This document shows, piece after piece, positions 1 through 8,104 of a stretch of 64,000 nucleotides of DNA. Numbering within the stretch: position 1 is the first letter of the stretch; each line of letters opens with the position of its first letter. Source of the stretch: Deltaproteobacteria bacterium (GTDB taxonomy: Bacteria; Desulfobacterota; Binatia; Binatales; Binataceae); assembly GCA_021780755.1 (NCBI GenBank), contig JAJXYF010000019.1, positions 1 through 64,000 of the forward strand, written 5' to 3'. A model generated the notes under the pieces. That model was not told where the DNA came from. It worked only from the letters and a program-made list of their open reading frames with translations, and made no database searches. The position numbers and the translations under genes were made by a program.

Positions 1-1
1 G

Positions 2-82
2 GGTCGCAAGCGGCGGCGGCGCCGTCGGCGCCGCAAGCCGCGCGCGCCGGCGTCCCCGCCGCCGTCCGGCGGCGGGGACTAG
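2..82 (+). CDS. C-terminal end of an Arg-rich protein (partial)
   Basis: The frame is open from the window edge to a TAG at 80-82. It encodes a run of about ten Arg and Lys residues followed by a Pro/Ser/Gly-rich tail ending in Gly-Gly-Gly-Asp. Such tails are common on RNA-binding proteins such as DEAD-box helicases or RNase E-like proteins, but the fold lies outside the window and no family can be named. A strong GC hairpin starts two bases after the stop codon, which supports this as a real gene end. The alternative is that this is simply GC-rich noncoding sequence. Confidence 0.5.
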   Translation, partial: GRKRRRRRRRRKPRAPASPPPSGGGD

Positions 83-83
83 A

Positions 84-127
84 GTTGGGCGGGCTGATGC
101 GCACAAGCGCGCATCAGCCCGCCCAAC
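84..127 (+). terminator. Long perfect hairpin after the first gene
   Basis: A 19-bp perfect stem (84-102 pairing with 109-127) closes a six-base loop. It immediately follows the stop codon of the partial gene. There is no T tract, so it is either a terminator of unusual type or a 3' stabilising hairpin. Confidence 0.55.
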
Positions 128-132
128 AGCAA

Positions 133-164
133 GGCGGCGGTCCGGGCAACCCCGGACCGCCGCC
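133..164 (-). terminator. Second perfect GC hairpin, 3' of thiolase gene
   Basis: A 14-bp perfect stem (133-146 with 151-164) and a CAAC loop lie 27 bases past the stop of the minus-strand thiolase gene. No T tract is visible. Together with the hairpin at 84-127 it separates two convergent genes. Confidence 0.5.
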
Positions 165-190
165 GATTCATCGGTTAGTCAGATGATGAT

Positions 191-1423
191 CTATTTGCCG
201 ACGACAAACGCGCAGCTGGTGGTGCCACTGCCGCCGATGTTAAGTACGCCGAATTTCTTCGCGCCCTCGACCTGATAGTCACCCGCGTTGCCAGTCACCT
301 GCCGCCACGCGTCGAGCATCTGGCGCACGCCGGTCGCTCCCACCGGATGGCCCGCGCCGATCAGGCCGCCGCTCGGATTGATCGGCAGCTTGCCGCCCAT
401 CTCGATGACGCCCTCTTCGACCGCTTTCCACGATTCGCCGGGCTTGGTGATGCCGAAGTGATCGATCGCCATGTATTCGGAAGTGGTGAAACAGTCGTGG
501 GTCTCGATGCCCGAAAGGTCGGTCGCCGCGCCGACGCCGGCGCGCTTGAAGGCGTCAACGATGGCCTGACGAGTGTGCGGCAGCACGTATTGATTGTCCC
601 TGCTCTCGGCGACTTTGGTATCGAATTCGATTGGCGCCGTGTGATGGCCCCAGCCGAGGATGCGAGGGACATCTTCGAGCGTCTTGCCGTTGCGCTTGGC
701 CCACGCGCTCGCATATTTCTCCGACGCCAGAAACACCATCGCGGTGCCGTCGGTCACTTGCGAACAATCGCGCACTTTGATGCGGCCGGCGATAACCTGG
801 CTGGCTTTGGCCTGGGCCTGCGGATTGCCCTCGGTCGGGGGCCATCCACGGGTCTGCGCCAATGGATTATGCCGCGCGTTGGCATAGTTCACCGCCGAGA
901 TGCGCGCGAGATACTCGTCCTTGAGCCCGAAACGCTTGTCGTACTCGTCGCCGAGGCGGCCGAACAGGCGCGGGAACGGATACTCCTTGCCCTTGCATTC
1001 GCGCTCGTACCATCCGGCGGTACCGAGGAAATCGCCGCCGGTAGCAGTGTCAACGGTCTTCATCTGTTCGAGACCGACGACGGCAGCGAGGTCGTAGCGG
1101 CCGGCCTCGATTTCCGCCGACGCGGCGAGAATCGCGATCGATCCGGACGCGCAAGCGGCCTCATGACGGCTAGTCGGAATACCGGAGAAGGCCGGATTGG
1201 TTTCGAGAAAAAAGGCCCCCAACTGACCCTGCTTGCCATAAAGCTCGGCCGCGAAGTTGCCGAGATGCGCAGTCTCGACCTCGTGCGGCTCGATTCTCGA
1301 ACTGGCGATGGCGTCGGTGACGATTTCGCTCATGACGGTGACGAAGTGCTTGCCCTCGCGCGCCCAATTGCGGGCAAAGTCGCTCTGGGCGCCGCCGAGG
1401 ATATAGACGGGCGGTTGTTTCAT
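191..1423 (-). CDS. Thiolase family protein (SCP-x/acetyl-CoA acetyltransferase type)
   Basis: This 410-residue protein is a thiolase, the family that cleaves 3-ketoacyl-CoA or condenses acyl-CoAs. The nucleophilic Cys is C91 in HEAACASGS. The C-terminal half carries the GxGHPxGATG-type loop (GAGHPVGATGVRQ) with its catalytic His, and a last-block Cys in GGSGTTSCAF. The N-terminus (VYILGGAQSDFAR) is typical of the SCP2-thiolase subgroup, which often acts on branched or steroid side-chain substrates rather than in biosynthetic acetoacetyl-CoA formation. The ATG start is preceded by AAGGAG at a spacing of about 7. The substrate cannot be read from sequence. The neighbourhood (CoA-transferase, crotonase) fits acyl-CoA catabolism. 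Confidence 0.9.
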   Translation of the reverse strand: MKQPPVYILGGAQSDFARNWAREGKHFVTVMSEIVTDAIASSRIEPHEVETAHLGNFAAELYGKQGQLGAFFLETNPAFSGIPTSRHEAACASGSIAILAASAEIEAGRYDLAAVVGLEQMKTVDTATGGDFLGTAGWYERECKGKEYPFPRLFGRLGDEYDKRFGLKDEYLARISAVNYANARHNPLAQTRGWPPTEGNPQAQAKASQVIAGRIKVRDCSQVTDGTAMVFLASEKYASAWAKRNGKTLEDVPRILGWGHHTAPIEFDTKVAESRDNQYVLPHTRQAIVDAFKRAGVGAATDLSGIETHDCFTTSEYMAIDHFGITKPGESWKAVEEGVIEMGGKLPINPSGGLIGAGHPVGATGVRQMLDAWRQVTGNAGDYQVEGAKKFGVLNIGGSGTTSCAFVVGK

Positions 1424-1559
1424 TGCGCGATCTCCTTATCCCAAAGTGGCGGCCGCTTGGGTACGCCACCGAATGTCTCCAAGATTATCGAGCACGCCTC
1501 GAAATTGCCATCGGATGCCGCCGGGCGTGCCGCGCAGCCGATGCTCGACACCGTGCCCT

Positions 1560-2075
1560 TCAATCGCGCAGGCGAGCGTACAGAAATCCGTCACCGACGA
1601 GGCCGTCCTTGACAATGCAACGGGCCACGCGCGCCTCAAACGTGTAGCCGGCCTTCTCGAGCACGCGGCGCGACGCCGGATTCCATTGAAAGACCAGCGC
1701 CTGCACCCGTTCAAACGGAAACTCGGCGAAAACGTAGCGCGTCATCCCGGTCACCGCCGCGGAGGCGACACCTTGGCCCCAGTAGGGTTCGCCGATCCAG
1801 TAGCCGATTTCGGCCGTGAGGCGATGAACGTCGCTCAAGGGCTCGATTCCGATGCCGCCGATCGCGAGGCCGTCGAGGTCAATCGCGAACTGAATCGGCT
1901 GCCCAGCTTCGGCTTGGCAATGAGCAATCCAGGCGTCGGCGTCGGCACGGGTGTAGGGATGAGGAAATCGATCCCTGAGGTTGATCCAGAGCTTACGATT
2001 GTGTGCGAGCCGCGCGAGCGCGTCGGCATCGGTCGGAATCCATCGGCGCAGCTTGATGCGGTCAGACAGAGACAT
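1560..2075 (-). CDS. GNAT family N-acetyltransferase (RimJ/RimL-like)
   Basis: A 171-residue GNAT protein of the RimJ/RimL/Acetyltransf_3 type. It shows an N-terminal beta strand (IKLRRWIPTDADALARLAH), the central EIGYWIGEPYWGQGVASAA block that forms the acetyl-CoA-binding Q/RxxGxG/A loop, and a C-terminal NPASRRVLEKAGYTFEARV segment diagnostic of this subgroup. The final VARCIVKDGLVGDGFLYARLR matches the usual end. It starts 21 bases after the upstream HAD gene, so the two are probably co-transcribed. The acceptor (ribosomal protein, antibiotic or small molecule) is unknown. No good Shine-Dalgarno precedes the ATG, consistent with coupling. Confidence 0.88.
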   Translation of the reverse strand: MSLSDRIKLRRWIPTDADALARLAHNRKLWINLRDRFPHPYTRADADAWIAHCQAEAGQPIQFAIDLDGLAIGGIGIEPLSDVHRLTAEIGYWIGEPYWGQGVASAAVTGMTRYVFAEFPFERVQALVFQWNPASRRVLEKAGYTFEARVARCIVKDGLVGDGFLYARLRD

Positions 2076-2096
2076 TGGAGTTATCGCACGGGCCGT

Positions 2097-2771
2097 CTAT
2101 TCAAAGCATTCGCTGAGTTCGACCAGGTCGGAGACGACGAGGTCGGGCTCGAGTCCCCACGGATCGAGGATCGCGCGCGGATTGCGGCACACCCATGCGG
2201 CGCGCAGGCCCGCCGCCTTGGCGCCGATGACGTCGAAGGGATTGCTGGAGACCAGCCAGGTGTCGCCCATCGCGGTTCCCATCCGCGTTGCCAGATGGCG
2301 ATAGATGGCCGGCGCCGGCTTGTAGATTTTTAATTCATCGACGCTGACCACGTCTTCGAGCAACGGTAGCAGGCCGGCGCTAATGAGCACCGCGCGGACG
2401 ACGGCGGCCTCGCCGTTGGAAAACGCGACCATGCGATGGGTGGCGCGGCGAATCCGCTCGAGGCCGGCGGCGGCCTCGGGGAACGCGGGCAGTTGCCGAT
2501 ACATCTCCAGCAGCGTCGCGGTCGCTCCGGGCGCAAGCTGATGGCCGAGGCTGCGCGCGGCAAAATCGAGGGCCTGCGCGGTGCATACGGAAAAGGGCTC
2601 GTACGCTCCCATCAAGGAGCGCCGCCAGGTGTACTCGAGTTGCGTAGCGCGCCAGAGCTGAGCGACGCGATCGGCGTCGTCGCCAACGAAGCGGCGCAAC
2701 TCGACGCTGATGCCGAGCGGGTCAACCAGGGTGCCGTAAACGTCGAAGCCAATGGCGGGAGCGGAGGCCAT
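2097..2771 (-). CDS. Haloacid dehalogenase type II (HAD superfamily)
   Basis: This 224-residue protein matches the (S)-2-haloacid dehalogenase group of HAD hydrolases. Motif I is FDVYGTLVD with nucleophile D9. Motif II is AFSNGEA, motif III is the Lys in ELKIYKPAPAIY, and SSNPFDVIGAKAAG carries the Ser-Asn and Asp used by L-2-haloacid dehalogenases. RATQLEYTW supplies the substrate Arg. The family hydrolyses short 2-haloacids, although many members are phosphatases in practice. It heads a two-gene unit with the GNAT gene and is divergent from the gene at 2863, leaving about 90 bases for back-to-back promoters. Confidence 0.85.
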   Translation of the reverse strand: MASAPAIGFDVYGTLVDPLGISVELRRFVGDDADRVAQLWRATQLEYTWRRSLMGAYEPFSVCTAQALDFAARSLGHQLAPGATATLLEMYRQLPAFPEAAAGLERIRRATHRMVAFSNGEAAVVRAVLISAGLLPLLEDVVSVDELKIYKPAPAIYRHLATRMGTAMGDTWLVSSNPFDVIGAKAAGLRAAWVCRNPRAILDPWGLEPDLVVSDLVELSECFE

Positions 2772-2862
2772 GGCGAGAATAATAACGCGGATGGCGAGGC
2801 GGAAACATCAGGCAAGCGCGGACGCATCACATGGGCGCGCGCCTATGCTAAAGTTTTGCGCC

Positions 2863-3273
2863 ATGCCCGCGAGCATCAGGACGATTTATCTGTGCGGACC
2901 GATCATGGACGCGGAGGCCGGCGACGCCAAGGACTGGCGCACCCGCGCGAAGGAGCGGCTGGCGGGGCGATTCGTGCTGCTCGACCCGCTGCGGCGCAAC
3001 TTTCGCGACCGCGAAATCGATTCGGCCAACGAAATCGTCGAGTTCGACCTGCAGGACGTTCGCGACGCGGACCTGCTGCTGGTGAATTACTGCAAGCCGT
3101 CGCTGGGCACCGCGATGGAGGTCTTTTACGCGAGCCACGATCTGGGCAAATTCGTGATCGCGTTCAGCCCGTTCAGTTACGCCGATTGTTCGCCGTGGAT
3201 GGTGCGTTTTTGCACCAAGATCCTGCCCGACCTGGAGAGCGCACTGGTCTATATTGAGCGTCACTTTCCGTAA
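2863..3273 (+). CDS. Nucleoside 2-deoxyribosyltransferase-like protein
   Basis: With the start at the ATG at 2863 the protein is 136 residues. It opens with IRTIYLCGPI, the beta1/loop signature of nucleoside 2-deoxyribosyltransferases. It continues with LLDPLRRNF and NEIVEFDLQDVRDADLLLV, and then PSLGTAMEVFYA, the segment that normally holds the active-site Glu (here in TAMEV). Longer upstream starts would encode a basic stretch with no family similarity and would run into the HAD promoter region, so 2863 is preferred. The family swaps or hydrolyses nucleobases on deoxyribosides. This short version could be a nucleotide hydrolase. Confidence 0.78.
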   Translation: MPASIRTIYLCGPIMDAEAGDAKDWRTRAKERLAGRFVLLDPLRRNFRDREIDSANEIVEFDLQDVRDADLLLVNYCKPSLGTAMEVFYASHDLGKFVIAFSPFSYADCSPWMVRFCTKILPDLESALVYIERHFP

Positions 3274-3505
3274 CCGTGCAGTGCCAAGCCTGTTCGCCTC
3301 TTGACGACTGTCTCATTTTCGTCGTAGTTAACCGCCGCACCTGTTGGCGGCCCGCCAATTCCATGCAGTTGCTACCTCCGAGGGCCGATTCCAATAGGTG
3401 TGCCCGTGTGATTGACTGTACCCGGCCATCGGCGGTGGTTAGTGGGCGTGAACGTATCGCGCATGAAGTTACCGTCGGCACACACTCTGTCAGCGGGGGT
3501 GCGAA

Positions 3506-4207
3506 ATGAACGGCAACGTCGAAAAAGCGTCACACAAGCGAATCAGCCGGCGGCGAATGTTGCAGGTAAGCGCGGCGGCGACGGCGATGCTAGTGCCGGG
3601 AATCGCGCTGGCCGACGACTGGATACGGGTCAACGCGGTTCCGCTGACCTCGACCGTTCCGGGCCGATCCTCGATCATGAAATGGCGGTCGAACGCGAAT
3701 CACCCGCAGCCGCATTACCAGCAGGCGCGTTACACTCCACCGACGCGAAGCTACTCGGGCGAGACGCGATCGCTCGCGATGTACAATCCGCATACCGGCG
3801 AGAGTATCAACCTGGTTTACTGCGAAAACGGCTACTACGTCCCCGGCGCGCTGGCGGAAATCAACCATTTCTTCCGTGATTTTCGCGCCAACCTGATCAA
3901 GCCGATCGACCCGCGATTGGTCGACCTACTCCACGCGATACATCAGTCGAGCGACGGAACCAAGCCATTCAACCTGGTATCCGGCTATCGCTCGCCGCAG
4001 ACCAATGCGATGCTCGCGGCACAGTTCGAGGGCGTCGCGCGCCACAGCATGCATATCGAGGGCAAGGCCGCAGACATCAATTTGCCGGGGCGTCAGCTTT
4101 CGATTCTGCAGCGAATTGCGCTCGCGATGCGCTTTGGCGGCGTCGGCTACTATCCGCAGTCGGGCTTCGTGCACGTCGATACCGGACGCGTCCGCCACTG
4201 GGGCTAA
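3506..4207 (+). CDS. DUF882/YcbK-like peptidoglycan peptidase, Tat-exported
   Basis: A 233-residue protein of the DUF882 (peptidase M15-like, YcbK) family. The N-terminus ISRRRMLQVSAAATAM is a twin-arginine signal with a hydrophobic stretch and an ALA-DD cleavage site near residue 37. The mature part contains NLVSGYRSPQTNAML, then SMHIEGKAADINLPG and FVHVDTGRVRHW. These are the SxHxxGxAxD and HxD zinc-binding motifs of LAS metallopeptidases. E. coli MepK (YcbK) cleaves meso-DAP crosslinks, and a similar periplasmic role is likely here. The ATG at 3506 is preceded by a GGGGG stretch at suitable spacing. Confidence 0.88.
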   Translation: MNGNVEKASHKRISRRRMLQVSAAATAMLVPGIALADDWIRVNAVPLTSTVPGRSSIMKWRSNANHPQPHYQQARYTPPTRSYSGETRSLAMYNPHTGESINLVYCENGYYVPGALAEINHFFRDFRANLIKPIDPRLVDLLHAIHQSSDGTKPFNLVSGYRSPQTNAMLAAQFEGVARHSMHIEGKAADINLPGRQLSILQRIALAMRFGGVGYYPQSGFVHVDTGRVRHWG

Positions 4208-4333
4208 CACCCGCGCGGAGTTCTTCATTAGCGTAGGATGCGCTCGCGTTAACGAACGTGCGTGCTGGACGCGCGTCACTCACCATACAATTATTGATCG
4301 CTGAGACCTCAGCGACGCAGGAGGGCATCGGCG

Positions 4334-5515
4334 ATGGCCGGACCGCTCGACGGAATTCGTGTACTCGACCTCACGCAAATGATTTCGGGGCCGATGGCGA
4401 CGATGATCCTCGGCGACCAGGGCGCCGACGTGATCAAGGTCGAGCCGCCGGGAATCGGCGATCTGACGCGTGCGATGGGCGGGCGCAAGCGCGGAATGTC
4501 GCCGACCTTTGCCGTGGCCAATCGCAACAAGCGCTCGGTCGTTATCAACCTCAAGGAACCGCGCGGCGTCGAACTGATCAAGCGGATGGTGGCGAAGGCC
4601 GACGTGTTCGTGCAGAACTTTCGCCCCGGGGCAGCGGAACGGATGGGCGTCGGCTACGAAGCGATGCGCGAAATCCGCCCCGAACTGATCTACGTCTCGA
4701 TCAGCGGCTTCGGCGAGACCGGGCCATACGTCCACAAGCGCACCTACGATCCGGTGATCCAGGCACTCTCGGGATTGATGTCGATTCAAGCCGACGAAAC
4801 CGGGCGCCCGCGGATGATCCGGGTGATCGTGCCCGACAAGGTCACCGCGCTGACGGCCGCACAGGCGATAACCGCGGCGATCGTCGCGCGGCTGCGCACC
4901 GGCAAGGGGCAACATGTACGGCTCGCGATGCTCGACGCGGTGGTCGCGTTCATCTGGCCGGAGTCGATGCCGGCCTATACGTTCGTCGGCAGCGAACCGA
5001 CGGCGGTGCGACCGGCGGGCACTCGCGACCTGGTCTTCCAGACCACCGACGGATACATCACGGCGGCGGCAAATTCGGATTCGGAATGGGCGGGACTCGC
5101 GCGCACCGTCGGACATCCGGAATGGATCGAGGACGCGCGCTTCAAGCATCCGGCGGACCGGATTCGCAACGCCGACGTGCGCCTGGACCTGACGGCGGAA
5201 ATTATTCTCACGAAGAGTAGCGCCGAATGGCTGACGGCATTCGATGCCGCCGAAGTGCCGTGCGCAGCAATTCAGACGCGCGCCGAGCTGTTGACCGATC
5301 CGCAGGTCGCGGCCAACGAGCTGATCGTTGAATCCGAGCATCCCCAGGCGGGACGGATGCGCCAGCCGCGGCCGGCCGCGCGCTTCGAGGGCACGCCCGC
5401 CGATTTGCGACGCTTCGCGCCGGCGCTCGGCGAGGATACGGACGCGGTGCTCGAGGAAGCGGGCGTGCCGGCCGAGGAACGCGCGAGGCTGCGTGAAAGC
5501 GGCGTCATCGCGTAA
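4334..5515 (+). CDS. CaiB/BaiF class III CoA-transferase
   Basis: This 393-residue protein is a family III CoA-transferase, which moves CoA between carboxylic acids. It shows the N-terminal LDGIRVLDLTQMISGP, then GADVIKVEPPG and NRNKRSVVINLKEP. VQNFRPGAAERMGVGYE and YVSISGFGETGPY follow, all family hallmarks. The likely catalytic Asp lies in RTYDPVIQALSG. Length matches the family (about 390-420). AGGAGG lies 9 bases before the ATG. Neighbouring thiolase and crotonase genes suggest use in degrading a carboxylic acid, but the substrate is not evident. Single gene, convergent with the SnoaL-like gene. Confidence 0.92.
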   Translation: MAGPLDGIRVLDLTQMISGPMATMILGDQGADVIKVEPPGIGDLTRAMGGRKRGMSPTFAVANRNKRSVVINLKEPRGVELIKRMVAKADVFVQNFRPGAAERMGVGYEAMREIRPELIYVSISGFGETGPYVHKRTYDPVIQALSGLMSIQADETGRPRMIRVIVPDKVTALTAAQAITAAIVARLRTGKGQHVRLAMLDAVVAFIWPESMPAYTFVGSEPTAVRPAGTRDLVFQTTDGYITAAANSDSEWAGLARTVGHPEWIEDARFKHPADRIRNADVRLDLTAEIILTKSSAEWLTAFDAAEVPCAAIQTRAELLTDPQVAANELIVESEHPQAGRMRQPRPAARFEGTPADLRRFAPALGEDTDAVLEEAGVPAEERARLRESGVIA

Positions 5516-5532
5516 GCCTCGGCGCAAAAGAA

Positions 5533-5561
5533 TGCGCGCCGGACACGACCTCCGGCGCGCA
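5533..5561. terminator. Hairpin between convergent genes
   Basis: A 10-bp perfect inverted repeat (5533-5542 with 5552-5561) and a nine-base loop sit 18 bases past the CoA-transferase stop and before the convergent SnoaL-like gene. There is no clear T tract, so it is a possible bidirectional terminator. Confidence 0.5.
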
Positions 5562-5656
5562 CGCTGATCATCGCATAATCGGTCGGTGCGATCAGCGCGG
5601 ACAACGGTTGAGGCGCCGCGAATTACGAGCCCTGCCCCACTCCGTCGCGCTACTTC

Positions 5657-6163
5657 CTACGACTGCAGATTCATCTGGGCCTGTCCGGTTTTGGGATCGA
5701 CCGGGACCGAGACGTGAGAGTGGATCACCTTCCACTTGCCGCCGACCTTGTGGAAGACGTCGGTTACGCGAAGCGTCGCTTCCTGCGCCTTGCCGTCCTG
5801 ACCCGTCCAGGTGAAATGCTGGATGCTGCGGGCCATCCCCAACTTGCCGTCGGTGACTACGACCAGTTCAACGAAGTTGCCCTTGACGTCCTTGGCGTTG
5901 TTGAAGAAATTGTCGAGGTCGCCATGGACGGCGGTAGCGCCTTTGTACTGCAGCGGCGGAACGAAATCGTACAGATCGATATCGTTCTGATCGTAGTACT
6001 TCATCACCTCGTCGGTGGTGGTGGCGGCGATGATCTTGTTCTCGACGTCCTCGATCGCCTTCTTGTCCTTGGCGCTGCCCTCGGCGTTGGCGCTGACGCT
6101 CATGCTCAACACCAGCGCGGCCACTCCGACGATCGCCGCAATAGTCATTCCGAGTCTCTTCAT
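5657..6163 (-). CDS. Secreted SnoaL/DUF4440-like protein (NTF2 fold)
   Basis: Starting at the ATG at 6163, which has a GGGGGAG Shine-Dalgarno 7 bases upstream, the product is 168 residues. The signal peptide MKRLGMTIAAIVGVAALVLS ends near ANA-EG. The mature part reads as an NTF2-like/SnoaL domain: an N-terminal helix DVENKIIAATTTDEVMKYYD, a cone-forming DLYDFVPPLQYKGATAVHG and strands ending in GKWKVIHSHVSVPVD. The last segment is the usual closing strand of DUF4440/SnoaL_3 proteins. A longer start 18 codons upstream would put charged residues before the signal peptide and is unlikely. Ligand or reaction unknown; periplasmic location inferred. Confidence 0.82.
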   Translation of the reverse strand: MKRLGMTIAAIVGVAALVLSMSVSANAEGSAKDKKAIEDVENKIIAATTTDEVMKYYDQNDIDLYDFVPPLQYKGATAVHGDLDNFFNNAKDVKGNFVELVVVTDGKLGMARSIQHFTWTGQDGKAQEATLRVTDVFHKVGGKWKVIHSHVSVPVDPKTGQAQMNLQS

Positions 6164-6312
6164 CTCAATTCTCCCCCAAAGTTCAGGTTCGCTCAGGTTA
6201 ATCCCGAGGCCCATCATTCAAGCGGTCGCGAGTGTAGCACAGAGAACAAGAAATCCATCGCCCCCGTGACTACGCTCGGATCCGAGGACACCATCGACCG
6301 AGCCTTGGTAAA

Positions 6313-7122
6313 CTACTTGGCGGGCGCTTTCAACGCGCGGGTGACGCCGGGCATCACTTTCGGAAAACCCTTACCCTCAAGTTTATCCCTGGTATAGCTA
6401 TCCAGTCCGTGGACCATGTAGTGAGAATGAGCATTGCGGATTGAGTTAGTGAACCCCATCGCGTCCTGTGCGGAGTTCGCGGCCCACTTCAGCATCCGCA
6501 GCGTGAACGGATCGTTTTCCGCGATCTCATTGGCGAGCGCCATCGTCTCTTCTTCCAGGCGTTCGCGCGAAACCACCATGTTGACGAAGCCGAGGCGGCA
6601 CGCCTCTTCGGCGTCGATGAAGCGGCTGCGGAACATCGCCTCCTTGGCCTTACGAATGGGAATGTCCCAAGGGATCGAGAAGTACTGCATCAAGGCCGGC
6701 AGGAAGCGGGCGTCATCGGCGGCGACGATCAGATCCATCGCGGCGGCGAACATCCAGCCGCCGAAAATGCACATGCCTTGCACCTGCGCGATGGTGGGCT
6801 TGTCGAGGTCGCGCCAACGCAACGTCATGTCGAGGAACAGGTGGCGGGAAAGCGCATACTCGCCGCGCACGCCTTTGGGAAAGGGGCGGCGGCGCATGTC
6901 CGCGCGCTCCTCGGGTGTGCCGATGTCGTGTCCGGACGAGAAAGTATCGCCGGCCGCGGCAAGCACGATCACGCGCACGTCTTCGTCGGCATTGGCCGCG
7001 GCGAACGCATGGTCCATCTCCTCGATCATCAGGCGCGATTGCGCGTTTTTGTAGCGCGGACGGTTGGTGATGACCTTGGCGACGGCGCCATGCTGCTCGT
7101 AAAGAATTGCCTCGTATTTCAA
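6313..7122 (-). CDS. Enoyl-CoA hydratase/isomerase (crotonase family)
   Basis: This 269-residue crotonase-fold protein has AKVITNRPRYKNAQS at the N-terminus and the oxyanion-hole block DTFSSGHDIGTPEE. The second block, AQVQGMCIFGGWMFAAAMDL, would provide the other backbone NH. The catalytic Glu pair of true hydratases is not obvious (PALMQYFSIPWDIP in that region), so the reaction could be isomerisation, hydrolysis or decarboxylation. The start is a TTG with GGAG 7-8 bases upstream. It lies directly downstream of a second, broken crotonase gene end (7141-7305), suggesting an old tandem pair. Confidence 0.85.
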   Translation of the reverse strand: MKYEAILYEQHGAVAKVITNRPRYKNAQSRLMIEEMDHAFAAANADEDVRVIVLAAAGDTFSSGHDIGTPEERADMRRRPFPKGVRGEYALSRHLFLDMTLRWRDLDKPTIAQVQGMCIFGGWMFAAAMDLIVAADDARFLPALMQYFSIPWDIPIRKAKEAMFRSRFIDAEEACRLGFVNMVVSRERLEEETMALANEIAENDPFTLRMLKWAANSAQDAMGFTNSIRNAHSHYMVHGLDSYTRDKLEGKGFPKVMPGVTRALKAPAK

Positions 7123-7140
7123 ATCGATGCTCCCGATTAC

Positions 7141-7305
7141 TTACTTTCCCGTGAAATTCGGCTTGCGTTTTTTTCTGAAGGCGCGCGGATCGTTCCGGGT
7201 CTCCTCGGAGGAAAAAACGTCGCGCGCGAGGACATTTGCGATTTTGAAGCCTTCCTCCAACGGCAGGCCCAAGGTCCGGGTAACCCGTCGCCGGATGTCG
7301 CAGGA
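7141..7305 (-). pseudogene. C-terminal remnant of a second crotonase gene
   Basis: Read on the minus strand, this frame ends in LEEGFKIANVLARDVFSSEE, then DPRAFRKKRKPNFTGK and a TAA. This is the characteristic end of enoyl-CoA hydratases (…AFxEKRKPxFxGK). Only the last 45 or so codons are recognisable. The frame runs back into the 3' end of the tRNA gene with no start codon or N-terminal part, so the gene has been cut. The intact crotonase follows 18 bases downstream but has a different C-terminus, so this is a separate paralogue. Truncation by recombination at the tRNA is the simplest reading. Confidence 0.75.
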
Positions 7306-7307
7306 CT

Positions 7308-7384
7308 TGGCGCGCCCGGAGGGATTTGAACCCCCAACCCTCGGATCCGAAGTCCGATGCTCTGTCCAGTTGAGCTACGGGCGC
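7308..7384 (-). tRNA. tRNA-Arg (anticodon UCG)
   Basis: The minus strand folds into a full cloverleaf. The acceptor stem GCGCCCG pairs with CGGGCGC. The D arm GCTC/GAGC is followed by the anticodon stem TCGGA/TCCGA with loop CTTCGGA, giving anticodon TCG for CGA codons. The T stem GGGGG pairs with CCCTC (one G-U) and carries a TTCAAAT loop. Discriminator G is followed by an encoded CCA (positions 7310-7308). All stems are intact, so it is likely functional. The flanks are genomic debris on both sides: a broken recombinase at the 5' side and a crotonase fragment at the 3' side. Confidence 0.97.
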
Positions 7385-7408
7385 GCAGGTGCGACTTCTT
7401 CAGTAACC

Positions 7409-8104
7409 TCAATTAGTTAGATTCGCTTCCAGATTGAATTTCAAGCGGACTTTTCGGTGGAGCACCCGAGTTGGGCAATAGTTGGGTAAACAGTGCGCGG
7501 CTTTGGTCCTTCCGAGAGCCTCAAGCCTCGCGACAACGTCCGAACTCAGGTGCTGCGAGTTGATGTGCTTCCAGTAATGCATGATGAGAGTCTCAAAATC
7601 CTCGCGACCCATCTGGCGCTGCAAACGAACGAACGGCGGCGCCCCCTGCTGAAGCATCGGTGTAGCAATAACGCCGCCGCCGAGGAACACGTTCGACCAG
7701 GCCGAACGCCTCGCCTCGATGCGTGCCTGTGAAAAACAGGACCTCAAGAATCCTCCGCTCCCATTCTAATGGGCCCTCCTCCGAGGCTGCTCTAAGAATG
7801 TGTCCTGTTTCGTCGGCGGTCAACGGGCTCAACTTCTCACCGCGAAGGATCGCTCCCAACTCATGGAACGCCATCATCCTGCGCCGCGAACCGAGTGGCC
7901 CCGGCCCATCTTCATTCCCTTCGCGTTCAACTCCAGTTTCGATGGGCTGCTCTCGCTGACTTTAATCTCCCAAAGCTGCATCGCCCGCGATCTTGGCCGA
8001 TTTGATGTGCGGGCGAAAGATGTCCGCGTAGGAACGATGCGTCGAGCGCCCGTCAGGCCGCCCGTCCCCCCTTGCTCCACCATCTCACCTGAAGCAGGCC
8101 ACAA
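7409..8104 (-). pseudogene. Degenerate tyrosine recombinase (integrase)
   Basis: Pieces of a phage-type integrase are spread over at least two minus-strand frames. Around 7593-7877 one frame reads LSPLTADETGHILRAASEEG, then EVLFFTGTHRGEAFGL, the Arg box I of tyrosine recombinases. The frame shifts, and another frame continues WSNVFLGGGVIATPML and LQQGAPPFVRLQRQMGREDF, then ETLIMHYWKHI. This resembles box II (RQ-LGH…T…Y), but the His of LGH is Arg and the HxxR segment before it is missing, as if deleted. An upstream frame near 7874-8104 may hold the core-binding part. It ends 25 bases from the tRNA gene. Frameshifts and lost residues mean no active enzyme. Confidence 0.65.

Noticed and set aside
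347-1612. Long plus-strand open frame (421 codons) across the thiolase gene
   Set aside because: It is the antisense shadow of the minus-strand thiolase, which has clear motifs, a ribosome site and a correct C-terminus. The plus-strand frame is Arg/Asp-rich with no family feature.
4280-5527. 415-codon minus-strand frame across the CoA-transferase
   Set aside because: GC-rich antisense frame with no motif; the plus-strand CoA-transferase matches its family from end to end.
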